Positions 32,436 to 45,477 of a stretch of DNA of 64,000 nucleotides are shown piece after piece. Origin of the DNA: Fragilaria radians (Eukaryota; Bacillariophyta; Fragilariophyceae; Fragilariales; Fragilariaceae); assembly GCA_900642245.1 (NCBI GenBank), contig CAAAJI010000002.1, forward strand, positions 817,240 through 881,239. The letters are read 5' to 3'. The first letter of the stretch is position 1. Every line of letters begins with the position of its first letter. A program made the translations under genes and the position numbers. The notes under the pieces were generated by a model that searched no databases, was not told the origin of the DNA, and saw nothing but the letters and a program-made list of their open reading frames with translations.

Positions 32436-35400
32436 TTAATTCTGCTTTATTTTTGACTCACTCATTTCCATCGTATCAAATGAAGGGGCTCGTGACCGGA
32501 ATGGTTGGTGCTCACTACCAAAAGCACTCATTGAATCCCTTGAGTTACTTCTCAATCTATTTTGTTTTGATGCAGATTGGATTCGCCGCGATGATGCAGC
32601 AGGAAAATTTGCTGTTACATTAGAAAACTCTGGCTCAGGTGGCCAGTCGTAAAACCTATTTATTGCTGATGCGATTGGGGCATATGGGATTATAACATGG
32701 TGCACCTCGCGAAGATCAATTTGATCTCGAGGTATTTCAGCATACATGGTATTTGGAAGAGGATGTGAAGTAATGATGGGCTGATCCTCAGTGACCACAT
32801 ACTCAGCTTCCACTGACTTTTCCTTCTCGATCGTTTTTTCTGCTGTCAGGTTATGCACTTTACGCTTCATATACACTTGATAGTATAACCAGTTCTTACC
32901 GAGAAAATTAAAACATTAAATATTTGCAACTATACAACATGATGTGCTGGAGATAAACGTACCTGTGGTCCTATCACTAATACTCCTGTAATGAAAAGGA
33001 AAAATCTCCACGGAAAGACGAACAGAATCACGGTCACGAGGAAGCCAAACACAGAGACCCAAAAGGACATCACTGGATCACGCCAGGTGAAAATGTTGAA
33101 TGAACTTCTAAATACGCCCAAGAAACTGAGAGCTGCACCAAGCAATGGTGTAATGTAAGGGGCAGCTCTGGAAATAATCATATTACTTGATGAAAATGAT
33201 CCAAGCTCCAAGAGCTTTTCGATTTCTCGCTTAGTGTCTTTCCTCTTCGCTGGCTTTTTGCTTTGTCCAAAGAACAATGCGTCAGGATTCTTAATTTCAT
33301 GCGTTTTGTAGTTGAAAAGATGCCATGTGAACTTATGCATGTTTTCTTTCATGTCCTCAAGATCTTCAGTGACTTTTTTCCCTCCATTATCGTAAACGTA
33401 ATCGATATCTTGGTCTGGAGAAGATATATCTAAAGCACTTCCATTTGTAGGTGGAAGTTGATCAAAATCAACGTTGTTGTCATCAATGCGTAGAGTACTC
33501 TCAGACACCTCCATTGACATCAAGATATCCTCCTCTTCGGATTCTAATTCAGCACCAAAAGAATCGCTGTCACTCCTTTCCTTCGACGGACTTGCTTGAG
33601 GTTTCGTTTTATTGTTCTGTTTGTTATTTTTAACATCCTCTTGGTCCCGTACAGTGCGAGGCCGTTTTGCCATAGAATCCCTTACACTTAACGGAGGGTA
33701 TATTACTCCATTTGACATGGGAAACTCCAAATGATGTTCGTATGGAGACATCTGCGATAGAACTTCTTCGCTTTCAAGGAAACCAAAGAGTCGAAATAAA
33801 GTCTTTCCAAGCGGGATATGGGTGTCTATGTGATTTGCTATAGGGCGGTGGTCCTCGTCGTCAATCAAAAGAGGATTTCGAATTGGCTCATGTGGATCAT
33901 CAGGAAGCATAGAAAGCGGTCTAATAGATCGTTTTCGATCAGTAAATACAGCGAGGAGCATCTCCTCCCATGTCGGTGGCACAAATCCCCTCGATGCAGG
34001 GCCGTCAATACCATAAAGAACGTAATTCCTCACGAGATGCAGCAACAAAAAACACATTGTGTACGCGGGAACAAGTCCAAAGGAGTTTATCCAAATGCAA
34101 TGCATCCAGGCACAAAATACAAATAAAGATATCGATGGATGAACCCACATTCTAGTCTCCTGGAATGTTGTTCTTAAAGTCAGCATCATCATTTTTCTTG
34201 AAAAAGTCACCTCTTTCATTGTTGCCCGAAAATGCTTGTAAGAAAATTTACCGGGTAAATGCACTCCATGAACAGTAATGGCAATGTTTCGAAATGCTTT
34301 GGGATCTGCACATGTGACAGTTGTACTCGTATTCGGTTTGATTGCTTTCGGAATCTTCAATGATGTTGGCAAGTATGATAAAATTGCGGCTCTTTCGCTC
34401 TTCCACTCTAGTTGAAACCTTAGCCTGATTGATCCACGCGGACGTCTGGAATAGACATGAGCAGATGTGCGTAATGGAATAGTCACATCATAGGTTGAGT
34501 TTGGTCGAAGTCTCGACAAATGAATAACAATTCTCCCGGCAAAATCATCTTTTAATTTAGAATCGTCGTCAAAAACTCCAACAAAAAGGCGAGCGTAACC
34601 ATGGAAAACAGGGAAGATGCAGGCACGTCTTGACTTTCGAGGCCATATTGGGTGGGCATTGGAAGGAATGACATCTGTTGCAAAAGCATACGACCCGCAA
34701 ACGAGGTAGCATACCCCGTCACTTTCACTATTCCTGTCGAGCTTTGGCAGACCGAAACATTGCAAAACTTCAACTGAGAGAGTTCCAATCTCTTTGTCCT
34801 TCATGGAGTCAATTCTAAGGTCATGAATTGTCGAAGACGGCAAATTACATTCTTCTAGCAGCTCACTCTGCGTCATCCACACGTGAGGATAGCAATAAGT
34901 TGGATAAACAAGGAATTCCCTTCGCTCAACTTGCTCTTGAATCTTCGGTAGTGGCGCCTTCTTCATGGGCTTGTAGAGTGGACTGAACATTCCCATTTCA
35001 AGTTGTCTTGCCTCACGTGTGAACTCCGCGAAGACATCTCGCCTGATTCTGGAAGTTGCCATTCCAATTTTGGCAACTTTTCCGAAGAAGTTTCGCTTGT
35101 CCAGAGGCTCTCCTAATCTATCGACTTTCGAAAATCCACGAAGCCAGAGAGCCTTTTCATTCCCACTGCGAGGGCACTTGAAATACAGCCTTAATGGTAA
35201 ATTCTTTTTTTGTGCTGATTTGAAGTCTCGTTCCAGCTTGGCCCTTGAAGTGAGGGTCATATTCGGACGATCACTGAAATTTGGGGAGTAGCATTTAGAA
35301 TCAATTGAATGATCATAAAGCATATCTCTTTCGTCGATTTCATCAGGATCGGTGAATGATTCCATTTTCAAGGATCCAAAAATGTCATCTTGTACCCCAT

Positions 35401-35914
35401 CAAGGATTAGATTATGGATAACTTCTGCTTTATCCGTTGGAACTTCAATCACGAACGTCGAGGGATCGGTTTCCACATCTCTTGCAATCCATGGCGTATC
35501 TCTATCCAAGTGTAACAGTAACTTCTGAAAACCTGTGTTTCGAATTGTGCTCCCAACACTAGTTTGTCGATGAAGTTGACTGTAAACATCTTTCAGAATC
35601 TGGGGCGGTCCGTCATCTGATACTTTATAGCACTCAAAAACTCCCTCTTGCTCGAATCTTAGGACGACCAGTCGGCGTTTCCATTTTGTAGTCCTTCCCT
35701 TTCTACACCATAAAGTTCCCTCAATACTCATTCGAAAATCCTCTAAAGGTCTAATTATATCATCTTCGCCCTCGATGTCATCTTCGTAATTTAAACTTAG
35801 AATATCGCCGATGCTTTGACCGATTCCTTGACCAATCTTTACTATGGGTTTCGTAACAAGACCACCAAGTTTAGTCGCCATAGAAAAAGATGTGAATAGG
35901 ATTTCAGAAGCCAT
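32436..35914 (-). CDS. PH/C2-domain transmembrane protein with MCTP-like C-terminus
   Basis: Two exons, complement(join(32436..32894,32963..35914)), 1136 aa. The 68-nt intron restores GVLVIGPQNWLYYQVYMKRK, closely resembling the C-terminal segment of plant multiple-C2 and transmembrane (MCTP) proteins. Residues about 62-260 resemble a split PH domain (EGTLWCRKGRTTKWKRRLVV near 65-84 and KALWLRGFSKVDR near 254-266). Residues 377-503 form a C2 domain (GTLSVEVLQCFGLPKLD to GSIRLRFQLEW), with acidic residues FDDDSKLKDDFAG that could bind calcium. A hydrophobic region lies at about 592-635 and another at about 919-984, each able to span the membrane in a hairpin. The 152-residue tail from exon 2 is hydrophilic. 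A tether at ER-plasma-membrane or other contact sites is a reasonable inference, not shown. Confidence 0.8.
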
Positions 35915-38900
35915 TGCTTTTATGCAACGATCGACAGAACAAGATAATGGATTTCACGTTAGAACGAAAATGAAAAACAGCCCGTGTTGGAAGGAAAAAT
36001 GGGCAACCAAAAAGCCGTTAATCGCTTCATAGTAACGAGCAACCTCAACGTACGGGTCCGAATGTCACAATGTGAAACGGTTGATAATTCTGGATCACGA
36101 TTATTCAACTGCCAGTGTTCCCTTTCACCGATTTTATCAACAACAAAATATGAAGTTGGAATCTGAGTCATTTTCATGCTGATATGGGCTCATGTAAAAT
36201 TTATGGTTTATTTGGCAATTGGCATTGCAGGGTCAGATATTTGAATAGTATTGTAACCAAGGACAAATCGATATGGGACGAATACCCGGACAAAATAGAG
36301 TATTTAGAGAAATTACTTATGAAAATCTAGTTTATTATAGAGCATGCTGGTAGTATAAATATATGATGGCTGTGGTGTGGTACTATGAGAAAACTGAGAG
36401 CATCAAGAAACGAACATACCGCAATAAATTCAAAAGTTCTTTTCCCTCTCGTGGTAATTAACAGAGGGAGATCTGAAGAATTTAGTGAAGCTTTAAGTCA
36501 GCTCTTAATGAGCTCATGCATTTTTATTATGGTAAAAATAACAAGCGAGCAAAGGAACACAACTGCTAAGCTCATCACATAATCCACTAGAATATTCGTT
36601 ATGGAATTTATTCTCGATACTATTGGGCACTCCAGATTCCATTAAAGGTGAGATCAAACTCCTTAAGCAATGAAAAAAGATTGTGTAATGTATTGTCAAG
36701 TCTTCTTATGAAATGAACTTGAACGCAAGAGGAAGGTAATCCCATTAAGAGGATTGGGATGAATGAGCTGACAATGAATGTAAAAAATATCGAGATATCC
36801 AATCAAAAGCTCAAAAGCCAATGAAGATGTCAGAACGACCGCTTTTGATCCAAATATCAAAGGAATGATAGAAGCTTTCCCTTTACGAAAATAAGATAGC
36901 AGCCTTAGTGAAAAGTGATGACACAACAACTCTAAATTAGAAATTTTGTGAGAATGTGATGAAACTGGCGAAAAAGGTTTAATTTTAATAAATGTCACCT
37001 TTGAAAAATGTTCTGTGTTTGATTGATTTCCCATTCCTTATTCAATTTATCATTCCCATCATCAAGCTAACTAAAACTGCTTTTTTCATTCACTATTTCA
37101 GCACTAACCTCTGCACCCTCTCCTCCTTGCTGAGAGAGCATTTTGAGATATTGTCAATTTTTTTGAATATTCATAAAGCTGGATCTTGTATTCAAACTTA
37201 AAAGAAGAAGTAATTGTGCTAACATTCGTCGTTTGGAAAGTATGACACATAATCTATGATTTGAAAGAATACGATTTGAGGAAAGCAAAGAAGCCAAAAC
37301 AAGGTTCATTCAGTAAGAGATTATTCGTGAAGCAATTGAAGAAGCAACTTGCTGGACTTCCTTTTCATCACTTTACCGGGTACTAAAATAGCACAGCTGT
37401 GCGACTCGTTGTCTTCAACCACGTCAAGAAAATGCAAAAACCTTTCTATTCATTTAGGAAAATATCCAATTAACCAAATACTAAACAATGAAATGGGGTC
37501 TTGTTATACTAAGGGTAGATGGAAAGATATCCAGTCCTAAATACTTGCCTTTTCGGCATAGAACACCCGTGAGACGTAGATCATAAGAATTACGTTTACA
37601 TCTCAGTAGCACATTATTCTCGTGCGTCCTCCAGCACTCTCAATACTGTACTGTCGCATTGGGAAAACAACATCAGACTAAAGATAAGCTAGTAGCTAGT
37701 GCTTGTTTGGCTATGTTGATTTGAGAAAAGATAAGATGATAAAATCTTCTTCTTGTAAAGGATAGTGTCGTCAAGTGCATGATCACATTATTGTTGGAGG
37801 CAACTTTCCTATGCCAGCTCGTTATTAGTCACAAATGTGTTAGGTTGATGTGGTTTAATGCATAATTTTATTGTCAAACAATCCTCGCTTGTAAGAGTCT
37901 GAAAATCGAGGCGCATGCTTTCACTTTTAATCCAATACTCCCTTTTTTGAAGGAAATCGATTATTATGGACAGTTTGGCTATCCATAAATTCTCTTTCCA
38001 AATATTTCAGGAACATCCCAGAAACTTGCAGCTTGTGACTTCAACAAAAGCAAACGTTATGGCATCCACGTCTCAAGGTATTTCTTTCTGCTTGGAATTT
38101 CATGTAATTATTGAATAAGACAAGATTTTGAAGTGTGCATTGTCTGAGTGAATAAATTGTATCTGTGAGATAAGCGTAGTTTAAACCAGTTTAAATTGGA
38201 GAGGTAATATGGCTGAGTAAGAAACAAAGTTTTCACCATAATTTTTTTCGTAGGTTAAACTTTGGTTCAACTCTTGTAGTGAATGTGATCCTGTATGATC
38301 AAACTATGAGTTGGTGATCTCACTCGGATTCGTTATACAATTGCAGCACAGCAGTGTTGATGCTCATTCCTGAAAAGTCTGCTTTTACAACTATTCATCT
38401 TGAGTCATTGCAGCTTTGTTAGCCACACAAACGTGCATAGTATGCATATTTGACAACATCTATATATATCTTCAATGTCGGGAGTAAAAGTTTGTGAAAT
38501 TCTGCTACAGTTGTATAGGTAAATTACTAACAAGAGCGTCATATGCAGCAATGAATACTTTGATAATGTTTCCAAGGCAAGTGTATTAAAATATTCCACA
38601 ATTTAGTAAGAAACCATCAACAATAATCCAATTTAGATTTTTTCAATCCTTTCGGACCTATGACACACAGAATTGTCGAACGAAAGCGTCATTATTGTAG
38701 TGAGTTTAGCTGTTTAGAACTGCCTCGGTAACATTTAAAGATACTCTGGCATAAACGAAAAGACTGGATAAAAATCAAACGGCCCGTTAAATATATTGGA
38801 AAAATGGTGTGACCATCTCCTGCCTGCTACATCTGAGGCTGATATTTCAACCTGCGATGCAGGATTAAGACTTTTGTTTTGCTAAGCTACTTTGGATTTC

Positions 38901-40032
38901 AAAATAATTCATCTTTCGATTTTCGCTCCTAAATATGTAAAAATAATTAAGCCATAAATTTTGCAGGAACATTTTGGAACTAAGTGTGTTCGTGATATCA
39001 TCCTGTTTATGTGACACTAAAAATTTTCGTTTTATGGTTTTTTATTGTTAATATCAGTTGATTGAATTAGGGCTTAGATTTAGTCTGGATGTTTATTGAA
39101 ACTGCGGTCTTAAACCTCTCCATTTATGAACTTTGGTGTCTCCGAAGGCATACATTCCTAATTTGAGAACTTTTTCTGTGAACTAAAAAATAATTATTGT
39201 TTACCAATTATTGAGCATTGACATTAATTTTGGCCGTTCTATGTTGTTTGTATAGACAAGTACTATCAGCACAAATTGCGATACAGTAAAGTAGCTAAGT
39301 CAAAAATACTCGTACTTGTACACTTCATATTAATGGAAAAGAGATACTTTTACATTTTCCTGATTCGTCAAACAGACGGACAGACCGCAATCATGAGCAG
39401 AAAGCGATGTGATGCAAAAATAATTATCATAAGGATTAGAATTTGGCACTTGCTTTGCTACACAGATTTGAGTGTTAAAGGTAAGAAAAAATAAAAACAT
39501 TACAATTCATTTTGTTCTGAATAGTGTATCTTTTAATTTCAGCTTTTGATTGTACAGGAATAAGAATAATATATTTTTTTTAACGCAAGATATGTAACAA
39601 TAGGATTATAGTCTTCACAAAAATGTAAAATTATTGTTGATTTCTATGGTTTCACTTTCATCACAAATGTTCCATAGTGTGCAAGGAAAAGTCTCAACAA
39701 CATTCCATTAGAACTTGGAAGAATATGGAACAAAACAATTTCTCTACAACTCATTATACTATTTTTGAACGAGGGTAGGATAGATCAATTTCAAAGAGCC
39801 ATATAAGTATTATCAATTACGATGTTACATCCCCAGCAACTTAGTCTTCCGACTTTACCTGGGCCTTAACAGAAGTCAGGATTCAGAAGTTGAAAGTACT
39901 AACTAAGGTCATTTGTGATGACCTGAGATTACTAATCACCGTCAAGTATATCGGAATCGGCTGACGGCCAGATCGGATGAACTTTTTAGATTTTTGGTCT
40001 TTGGAAATCGAGAGAGTCGCTTGCTGTGCACC
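35915..40032. other. Gene desert, about 4.1 kb
   Basis: The longest empty stretch of the window. Short ORFs are scattered on both strands without recognisable products. No clear transposon domain was seen. The left end is the promoter region of the PH/C2 gene and the right end that of the ERGIC-like gene, which are divergent but far apart. Confidence 0.5.
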
Positions 40033-41129
40033 ATGTTTAAACGCTTGGATGCCTTTCCCAAAACTCGAGAGGATTTGAGACAACAATCTGTGCTAGGAGG
40101 AATCATCACTCTTGTAGCTTCTATTGCGGCAGCCTTGTTGTTTTTGGGTCAAATATATAACTATTTCAGTGGAGTTACTCGTCATTCATTAAAACTTTCT
40201 GAATCGCAATGGCATCCTGTTCAACCTCTGGATTCTGTGGATCAGCTACATCGAGGAAAAATAGTCATTGACTTTCAAATTTCTTTCCCTCACATAACGT
40301 GCTCTCAAATGGATTTTGCACATGATGGATTATCTTATAAAGACCCAAAATTTAGCCAGATTCACGGATCATCAGCAAAAGTCGTTACACGTCCGCTCCT
40401 ACCGAATGAATGGCAGAAAGCAACTGGTTCATCCGCATATCCATCTCACAAAGATTTGCATATGGGTTGCACGTTCATCGGAAACTATCGAGTTCCAAGG
40501 GTTGGCGGGGCTTTCACAGTAGGTCTAAGTTTGGCAGCTTGGCGAGAGGCGTCAACGATATTAATGATGGGATTTAGTCTTTTTGGTGGTAGAATGCAGG
40601 GATCAAAATCTGGGCTGTACAATACTTCGTAAGTTATTTTCCTGTTTGACAAGATGAAGTACTGCTGAAAGTCTTTTGATACTAATTAATTATAACCTTT
40701 GGTTGCAGGCATGTCATTCATCGGATCACTTTTGGCGAGCCATTTGCACTAATGAAAAATCCACTCGAAGATGACATTCATGCTGTTCAAAATGATGCAG
40801 GAGGGATTGCTCTAACGGATGTTCAAGTAAAGGTTATTCCCACCCGTTATCAAGGTTTTTTCTCCAGTCGCGACCAATACCAACTCTCTGTGACGGAGCA
40901 TATCATTCAACCAGAAACGCTAGCATCGCAAGGAAGTCGCTTCCTCCCTGGCTTGGCAGTATCATATGACTTTACACCACTCGCAGTTCATCATGTTGAG
41001 GCAAGAGATAATATATTTGTATTTTTGAGCTCTTTAATCAGCATAGTGGGCGGCGTCTTTGTGACAGTCAGCCTGCTGACAGGTTGCTTGGTTCATTCTG
41101 CTGCAGCAATTGCCAAGAAAATAGATTGA
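40033..41129 (+). CDS. ERGIC/Erv46-like COPII cargo receptor
   Basis: Two exons, join(40033..40628,40709..41129), 338 aa. The ATG at 40033 gives MFKRLDAFPKTREDLRQQSV, the standard ERGIC N-terminus; an in-frame TTG lies upstream. The first membrane segment is at about 24-44 (IITLVASIAAALLFLGQIY). A long lumenal region follows (LKIVID-like strand, FPHITCSQMDFAHDG). The phase-2 intron (80 nt) splices to NTSHVIHRITFGEPF, matching the family's SHVIHxxSFG motif. The second membrane segment lies near the C-terminus (FVFLSSLISIVGGVFVTVSL). Erv46/ERGIC3 proteins cycle between ER and Golgi and recruit cargo to COPII vesicles. Length is near the family's usual 340-400, slightly short; the lumenal CxxC cysteines of Erv46 are not evident, so it may be nearer ERGIC2/Erv41. 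Confidence 0.85.
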
Positions 41130-42877
41130 CAATCTTACAGATTGTATCATATCTTATCTTAATTTAGTTTCAAGTTTCAATTAATTTCAACGCAGTGAAT
41201 TCGGAAAGCCATACATTCAATTAGTGTTGAAAACTATTTTTCCTTGCTAAGCGATAGCATGCTCTAAACCTCATGTGGCAAAGACAATTGATAGCTATTG
41301 CTGTGAGGATGAAAAGTTTATAAATTAAACTTGACTTTTTGATGCAAAGTATTCCCTAAAAATAAAATCATAAGTCGTTTTTAGTGTATAATGTAGTACA
41401 ACCTAACAGTGGTCATATTACAAATTGAATCGGGTGCAAATCACAGACTTATCATAAACATCACTATCGTTGAACAAAACCCAGAAATATGGAAAACCTC
41501 ACAAGAAGTATGGATTGCAGAGATCAAGGTGAAGAATAATTGGCCTTAGCTTGAGGACCCATTTTTTGTCCACTCTTCATCACATTAGGTGATGATAGTT
41601 AAAGGAGATCCAACTTTAAATCTGAAGCAAGCTATTGTGGCAGTAGGGCTAAGCCAAGATAGCTGTATCAGCGATATGTTTAATTTTAGCTGCGGTCAAA
41701 CTTTACTTGATCTTGGAGCCGTTTGATGGGCTGATAAGTTGATACTCCATGATTGCAGGTCAGAGTGTTGTGCTGAAAAGAGTAGAGACAAATTAAACAG
41801 TTTGTACTCAATCATGCTGGAGACCTTTCCATGATACTCTTGTCATTGAAGGCATATGAGAGAGCTGTTAGACTCACCTAAAAAGGGTTGAAGATTAGAA
41901 AGGTGTGTGCATATAAAAGCAAACAATTTGCAGTCAATAGAAAAATCGGATTGAGAGTTGGCTTGCACCAGCAGACAATCAGTGAATCAGTGCCTCCTGG
42001 TTGAAACGTGCTCTGGGTTTTGACACTGCAAATTGCGTGATTTTTTCATGATACTGTGATTGGCAAATTGTGCTCTTTTCCTCAGAAAGCCTTTTCAGAG
42101 TTGCCTTTCTTTAGGGGCATTGTCTATTTGTTTCCCGTGCCCTTTCCTCCAACCTTTCCAACTTATCTGTGCATGGTGGATACAGTTCTGTCAGCAATCC
42201 ATAAGAATGCCTATACTTAAACCTTTACCATAGGTGCTGCTGCCTTCTTTCTGCTTACAATTGATTGTGCGCAATATATAATGATGGCTAGTGCCTCATC
42301 GCATTTCGAAGAAATAATTTAAAGGTCTTCTCTAAGTGGAATCATGGAAGAGTTTATCAAAATACTAACTCTTGTGCGGTAGTTTTCTATTCATTGTATA
42401 TTCACGACTCTTTGAAGCTAGTTTCGAGATTGTTTTCCGAACCTTCCAAAGCAAAGTTAATATTGCGTTCACTTCGATTCTCGAGGTTTTATTAACTTAC
42501 ATTATTTCAAGGTGGATTTCAATTCCGTAATTCATTATCAACGGTGTGATGTTCACAATTACCAGCGACTTAAACTGGCCATCTCCATGACACGACGCAT
42601 ACACCATTGTTGATCTGAAATAAGTTAAGAATCAACATGCTCGATACTCAAATCTTACAACTAGATTGGCTGCCTTCACTGTTGCGAGGTAAGAAATAAG
42701 ATTTAAACACATTTTTTGAAACAATAACGCATTCACTATAACTTCTTAGAGAAAGCTTTCAGATCCAAGTGTCGAAAACGAAGACTGCTTTCAAGTTTCA
42801 AACGTTCCGTTATATATTCTTTTTGCCTGTACTGTGCTTATGGAATCTTCTCAACTCAAGTCCAGTCAAAGTAAGGA
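41130..42877. other. Intergenic, about 1.7 kb
   Basis: Tail-to-tail spacer between the ERGIC-like gene and NDUFS5. No gene, RNA or recognisable mobile element seen. Confidence 0.45.
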
Positions 42878-43184
42878 TCAGTGGCCATGACTACCCTCGG
42901 TGTTTGAAGCATTCTTAGCCGCTTTCAATTTCTCCTTTTGATGGTCAGCAATTACTTGGATACGAGAATACTCTTTTTTGTGATGAAGGCATTCGAAGTA
43001 ATCAATTTTGAAAGGAAGGCAAGTTGTGATGTCGTCGTCATCCTCAGTCGCCTGTGATACTATGGTATAAGTTATGATATGAACGACAAACGACAATTTC
43101 CAAACTTACCCTGCAATGCTTGTAATCAGCAAAGAATGGATAGCATCGTCCAACCTTACCCTTGAGACCGTAACCACTTGCCAT
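42878..43184 (-). CDS. NDUFS5: Complex I subunit NDUFS5 (twin CX9C)
   Basis: Two short exons, complement(join(42878..43051,43110..43184)), 82 aa, intron 58 nt in phase 0 with a GTAAGT donor. Exon 1 reads MASGYGLKGKVGRCYPFFAD, then YKHCR; exon 2 reads TCLPFKIDYFECLHHKKEYS. This gives C-x9-C (Cys14, Cys24) and a second C-x9-C, a twin CX9C fold, with the ECLHHxKE motif diagnostic of the 15-kDa iron-sulfur-protein-5 subunit of NADH:ubiquinone oxidoreductase. Proteins of this type are imported into the mitochondrial intermembrane space and oxidised there, and sit on the membrane arm of complex I. The tail is Lys/Ala-rich. The promoter side lies next to the assembly gap. Confidence 0.92.
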
Positions 43185-43313
43185 GATGACAGAACAGCAC
43201 AACAATATCTCTTCGTGTACACTAACTGTACTTGACTGTGTTACTGTGATTGTAACACGTTGAAAATCGATGGACGGACTGAGGGGGTCAGATTTTTCCC
43301 TTTAGTTTTTTCA

Positions 43314-44245
43314 NNNNNNNNNNNNNNNNNNNNNNNNNNNNNNNNNNNNNNNNNNNNNNNNNNNNNNNNNNNNNNNNNNNNNNNNNNNNNNNNNNNNNNN
43401 NNNNNNNNNNNNNNNNNNNNNNNNNNNNNNNNNNNNNNNNNNNNNNNNNNNNNNNNNNNNNNNNNNNNNNNNNNNNNNNNNNNNNNNNNNNNNNNNNNNN
43501 NNNNNNNNNNNNNNNNNNNNNNNNNNNNNNNNNNNNNNNNNNNNNNNNNNNNNNNNNNNNNNNNNNNNNNNNNNNNNNNNNNNNNNNNNNNNNNNNNNNN
43601 NNNNNNNNNNNNNNNNNNNNNNNNNNNNNNNNNNNNNNNNNNNNNNNNNNNNNNNNNNNNNNNNNNNNNNNNNNNNNNNNNNNNNNNNNNNNNNNNNNNN
43701 NNNNNNNNNNNNNNNNNNNNNNNNNNNNNNNNNNNNNNNNNNNNNNNNNNNNNNNNNNNNNNNNNNNNNNNNNNNNNNNNNNNNNNNNNNNNNNNNNNNN
43801 NNNNNNNNNNNNNNNNNNNNNNNNNNNNNNNNNNNNNNNNNNNNNNNNNNNNNNNNNNNNNNNNNNNNNNNNNNNNNNNNNNNNNNNNNNNNNNNNNNNN
43901 NNNNNNNNNNNNNNNNNNNNNNNNNNNNNNNNNNNNNNNNNNNNNNNNNNNNNNNNNNNNNNNNNNNNNNNNNNNNNNNNNNNNNNNNNNNNNNNNNNNN
44001 NNNNNNNNNNNNNNNNNNNNNNNNNNNNNNNNNNNNNNNNNNNNNNNNNNNNNNNNNNNNNNNNNNNNNNNNNNNNNNNNNNNNNNNNNNNNNNNNNNNN
44101 NNNNNNNNNNNNNNNNNNNNNNNNNNNNNNNNNNNNNNNNNNNNNNNNNNNNNNNNNNNNNNNNNNNNNNNNNNNNNNNNNNNNNNNNNNNNNNNNNNNN
44201 NNNNNNNNNNNNNNNNNNNNNNNNNNNNNNNNNNNNNNNNNNNNN
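43314..44245. other. Assembly gap (932 N)
   Basis: Undetermined bases. ORFs reported across the gap are meaningless inside it. Sequence immediately right of the gap is open on the minus strand (44246-44438), so a gene or repeat may be hidden. Confidence 0.99.
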
Positions 44246-45477
44246 TAAAACGGTCGTGCTGGGAGAAGGCCAGTGAGGCTACTAACATATTGGGAGCAGT
44301 GAAGGGCAAAGCATAAGTCTTATTGACAAAAGTTGGTGAGGGATCTGATTTTAGGGCTAATGTGACATGGTTTGACACCAATTGCTGCCATCGATCGATT
44401 CTATGTGGTTTATGGAGCGCAGACGAGTGTAACAACAATAATTAATGCGGTGAAATTCAACAAAAGCATCTACGACTTAATCCTAATTTAAGTTGTCAGG
44501 TGTGAGAAAAGGAGGTGATTCAGGGGAGGTGGTGGGATCTGAATTGTCGACGCAAGATTTAACAAAATTAAATTTTTTACGTGATTTCTTGTCTCATTTT
44601 TTCGACTTGGTGATTTCTATTGTAGCTCTAAATTTTAAATTTTTTAAGTACAAAATTATGTAGGCTTAACATACGATAGTTTTGTACTAAGCAGGTACGC
44701 GTTGCATTTAGTGTTGCACGGTTTCCAGGTATCTCCATGATAATTGACATGTCAAATTGGCTTTTTTTACCTTTCATTAGTCTTTGTGTCATACTGCACT
44801 GCATGATCTTGCAAGAAGATACAGCATTCTGCATATTCGTCCTAATGACAATTTATTGCATCCATTAGACCTGTATGCTGAGCATTTTGAATCGGAGGAA
44901 AAAAATGTCATTGTCTCACATTATCCCTAGCTGTCTCTATCCAAGAAGTAGAAATTCAGAAAAGGTATTTCATATTTTTGAATTCATTTTACTTCACCTT
45001 AAGAATGCCTTCAAAATGTATTTATGAGATATTTAAACTTCTATCTAGATTTCTAGCATTTGTCTTAATCTGTCTGACACATTGCAAGCATGAAGATTTT
45101 ATTTTTTTGTCCTATTCTCGCTCTGCGCTCCAAACTACCATGACAACAATATGGCAGGTGATTCATGGTTCTTGCCTTTTTATGCTGAGAACAAGTCATC
45201 CAAAAATTGTTAAAACAGTTTGCCGTTTATCTTTTTAAGGCCTTTTGCTACTATGGTGAAATGGATAATTGTTATGGTTGAGTCGTCTGTAACCTAGAAT
45301 ATTTGTGTAAGTTTCAGCATGATTGACTTAAAAGAGTCCTCATATGATGTCTATGCAAACCTATCACAAGGAAAATGATTAAAGAATGAAGAGACTGGAT
45401 TAAGACTTCATTAAAAGAGGCTGCGTCAATTCGCCCAGAGCTTTTCTTTTTTATCGAGAGGCGTAAAATGCCAATCT
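44246..45477. other. Flank of assembly gap, no gene assigned
   Basis: The minus strand of 44246-44438 is an open frame running into the gap (for example NHVTLALKSDPSPTFVNKTY) with no recognised family and no in-frame ATG near its start. It could be an exon or part of a repeat that broke the assembly. The remainder to 45477 shows no gene. Confidence 0.35.

Noticed and set aside
43260..44438. Long ORFs on both strands across the N run
   Set aside because: Their length comes from undetermined bases, not real sequence.
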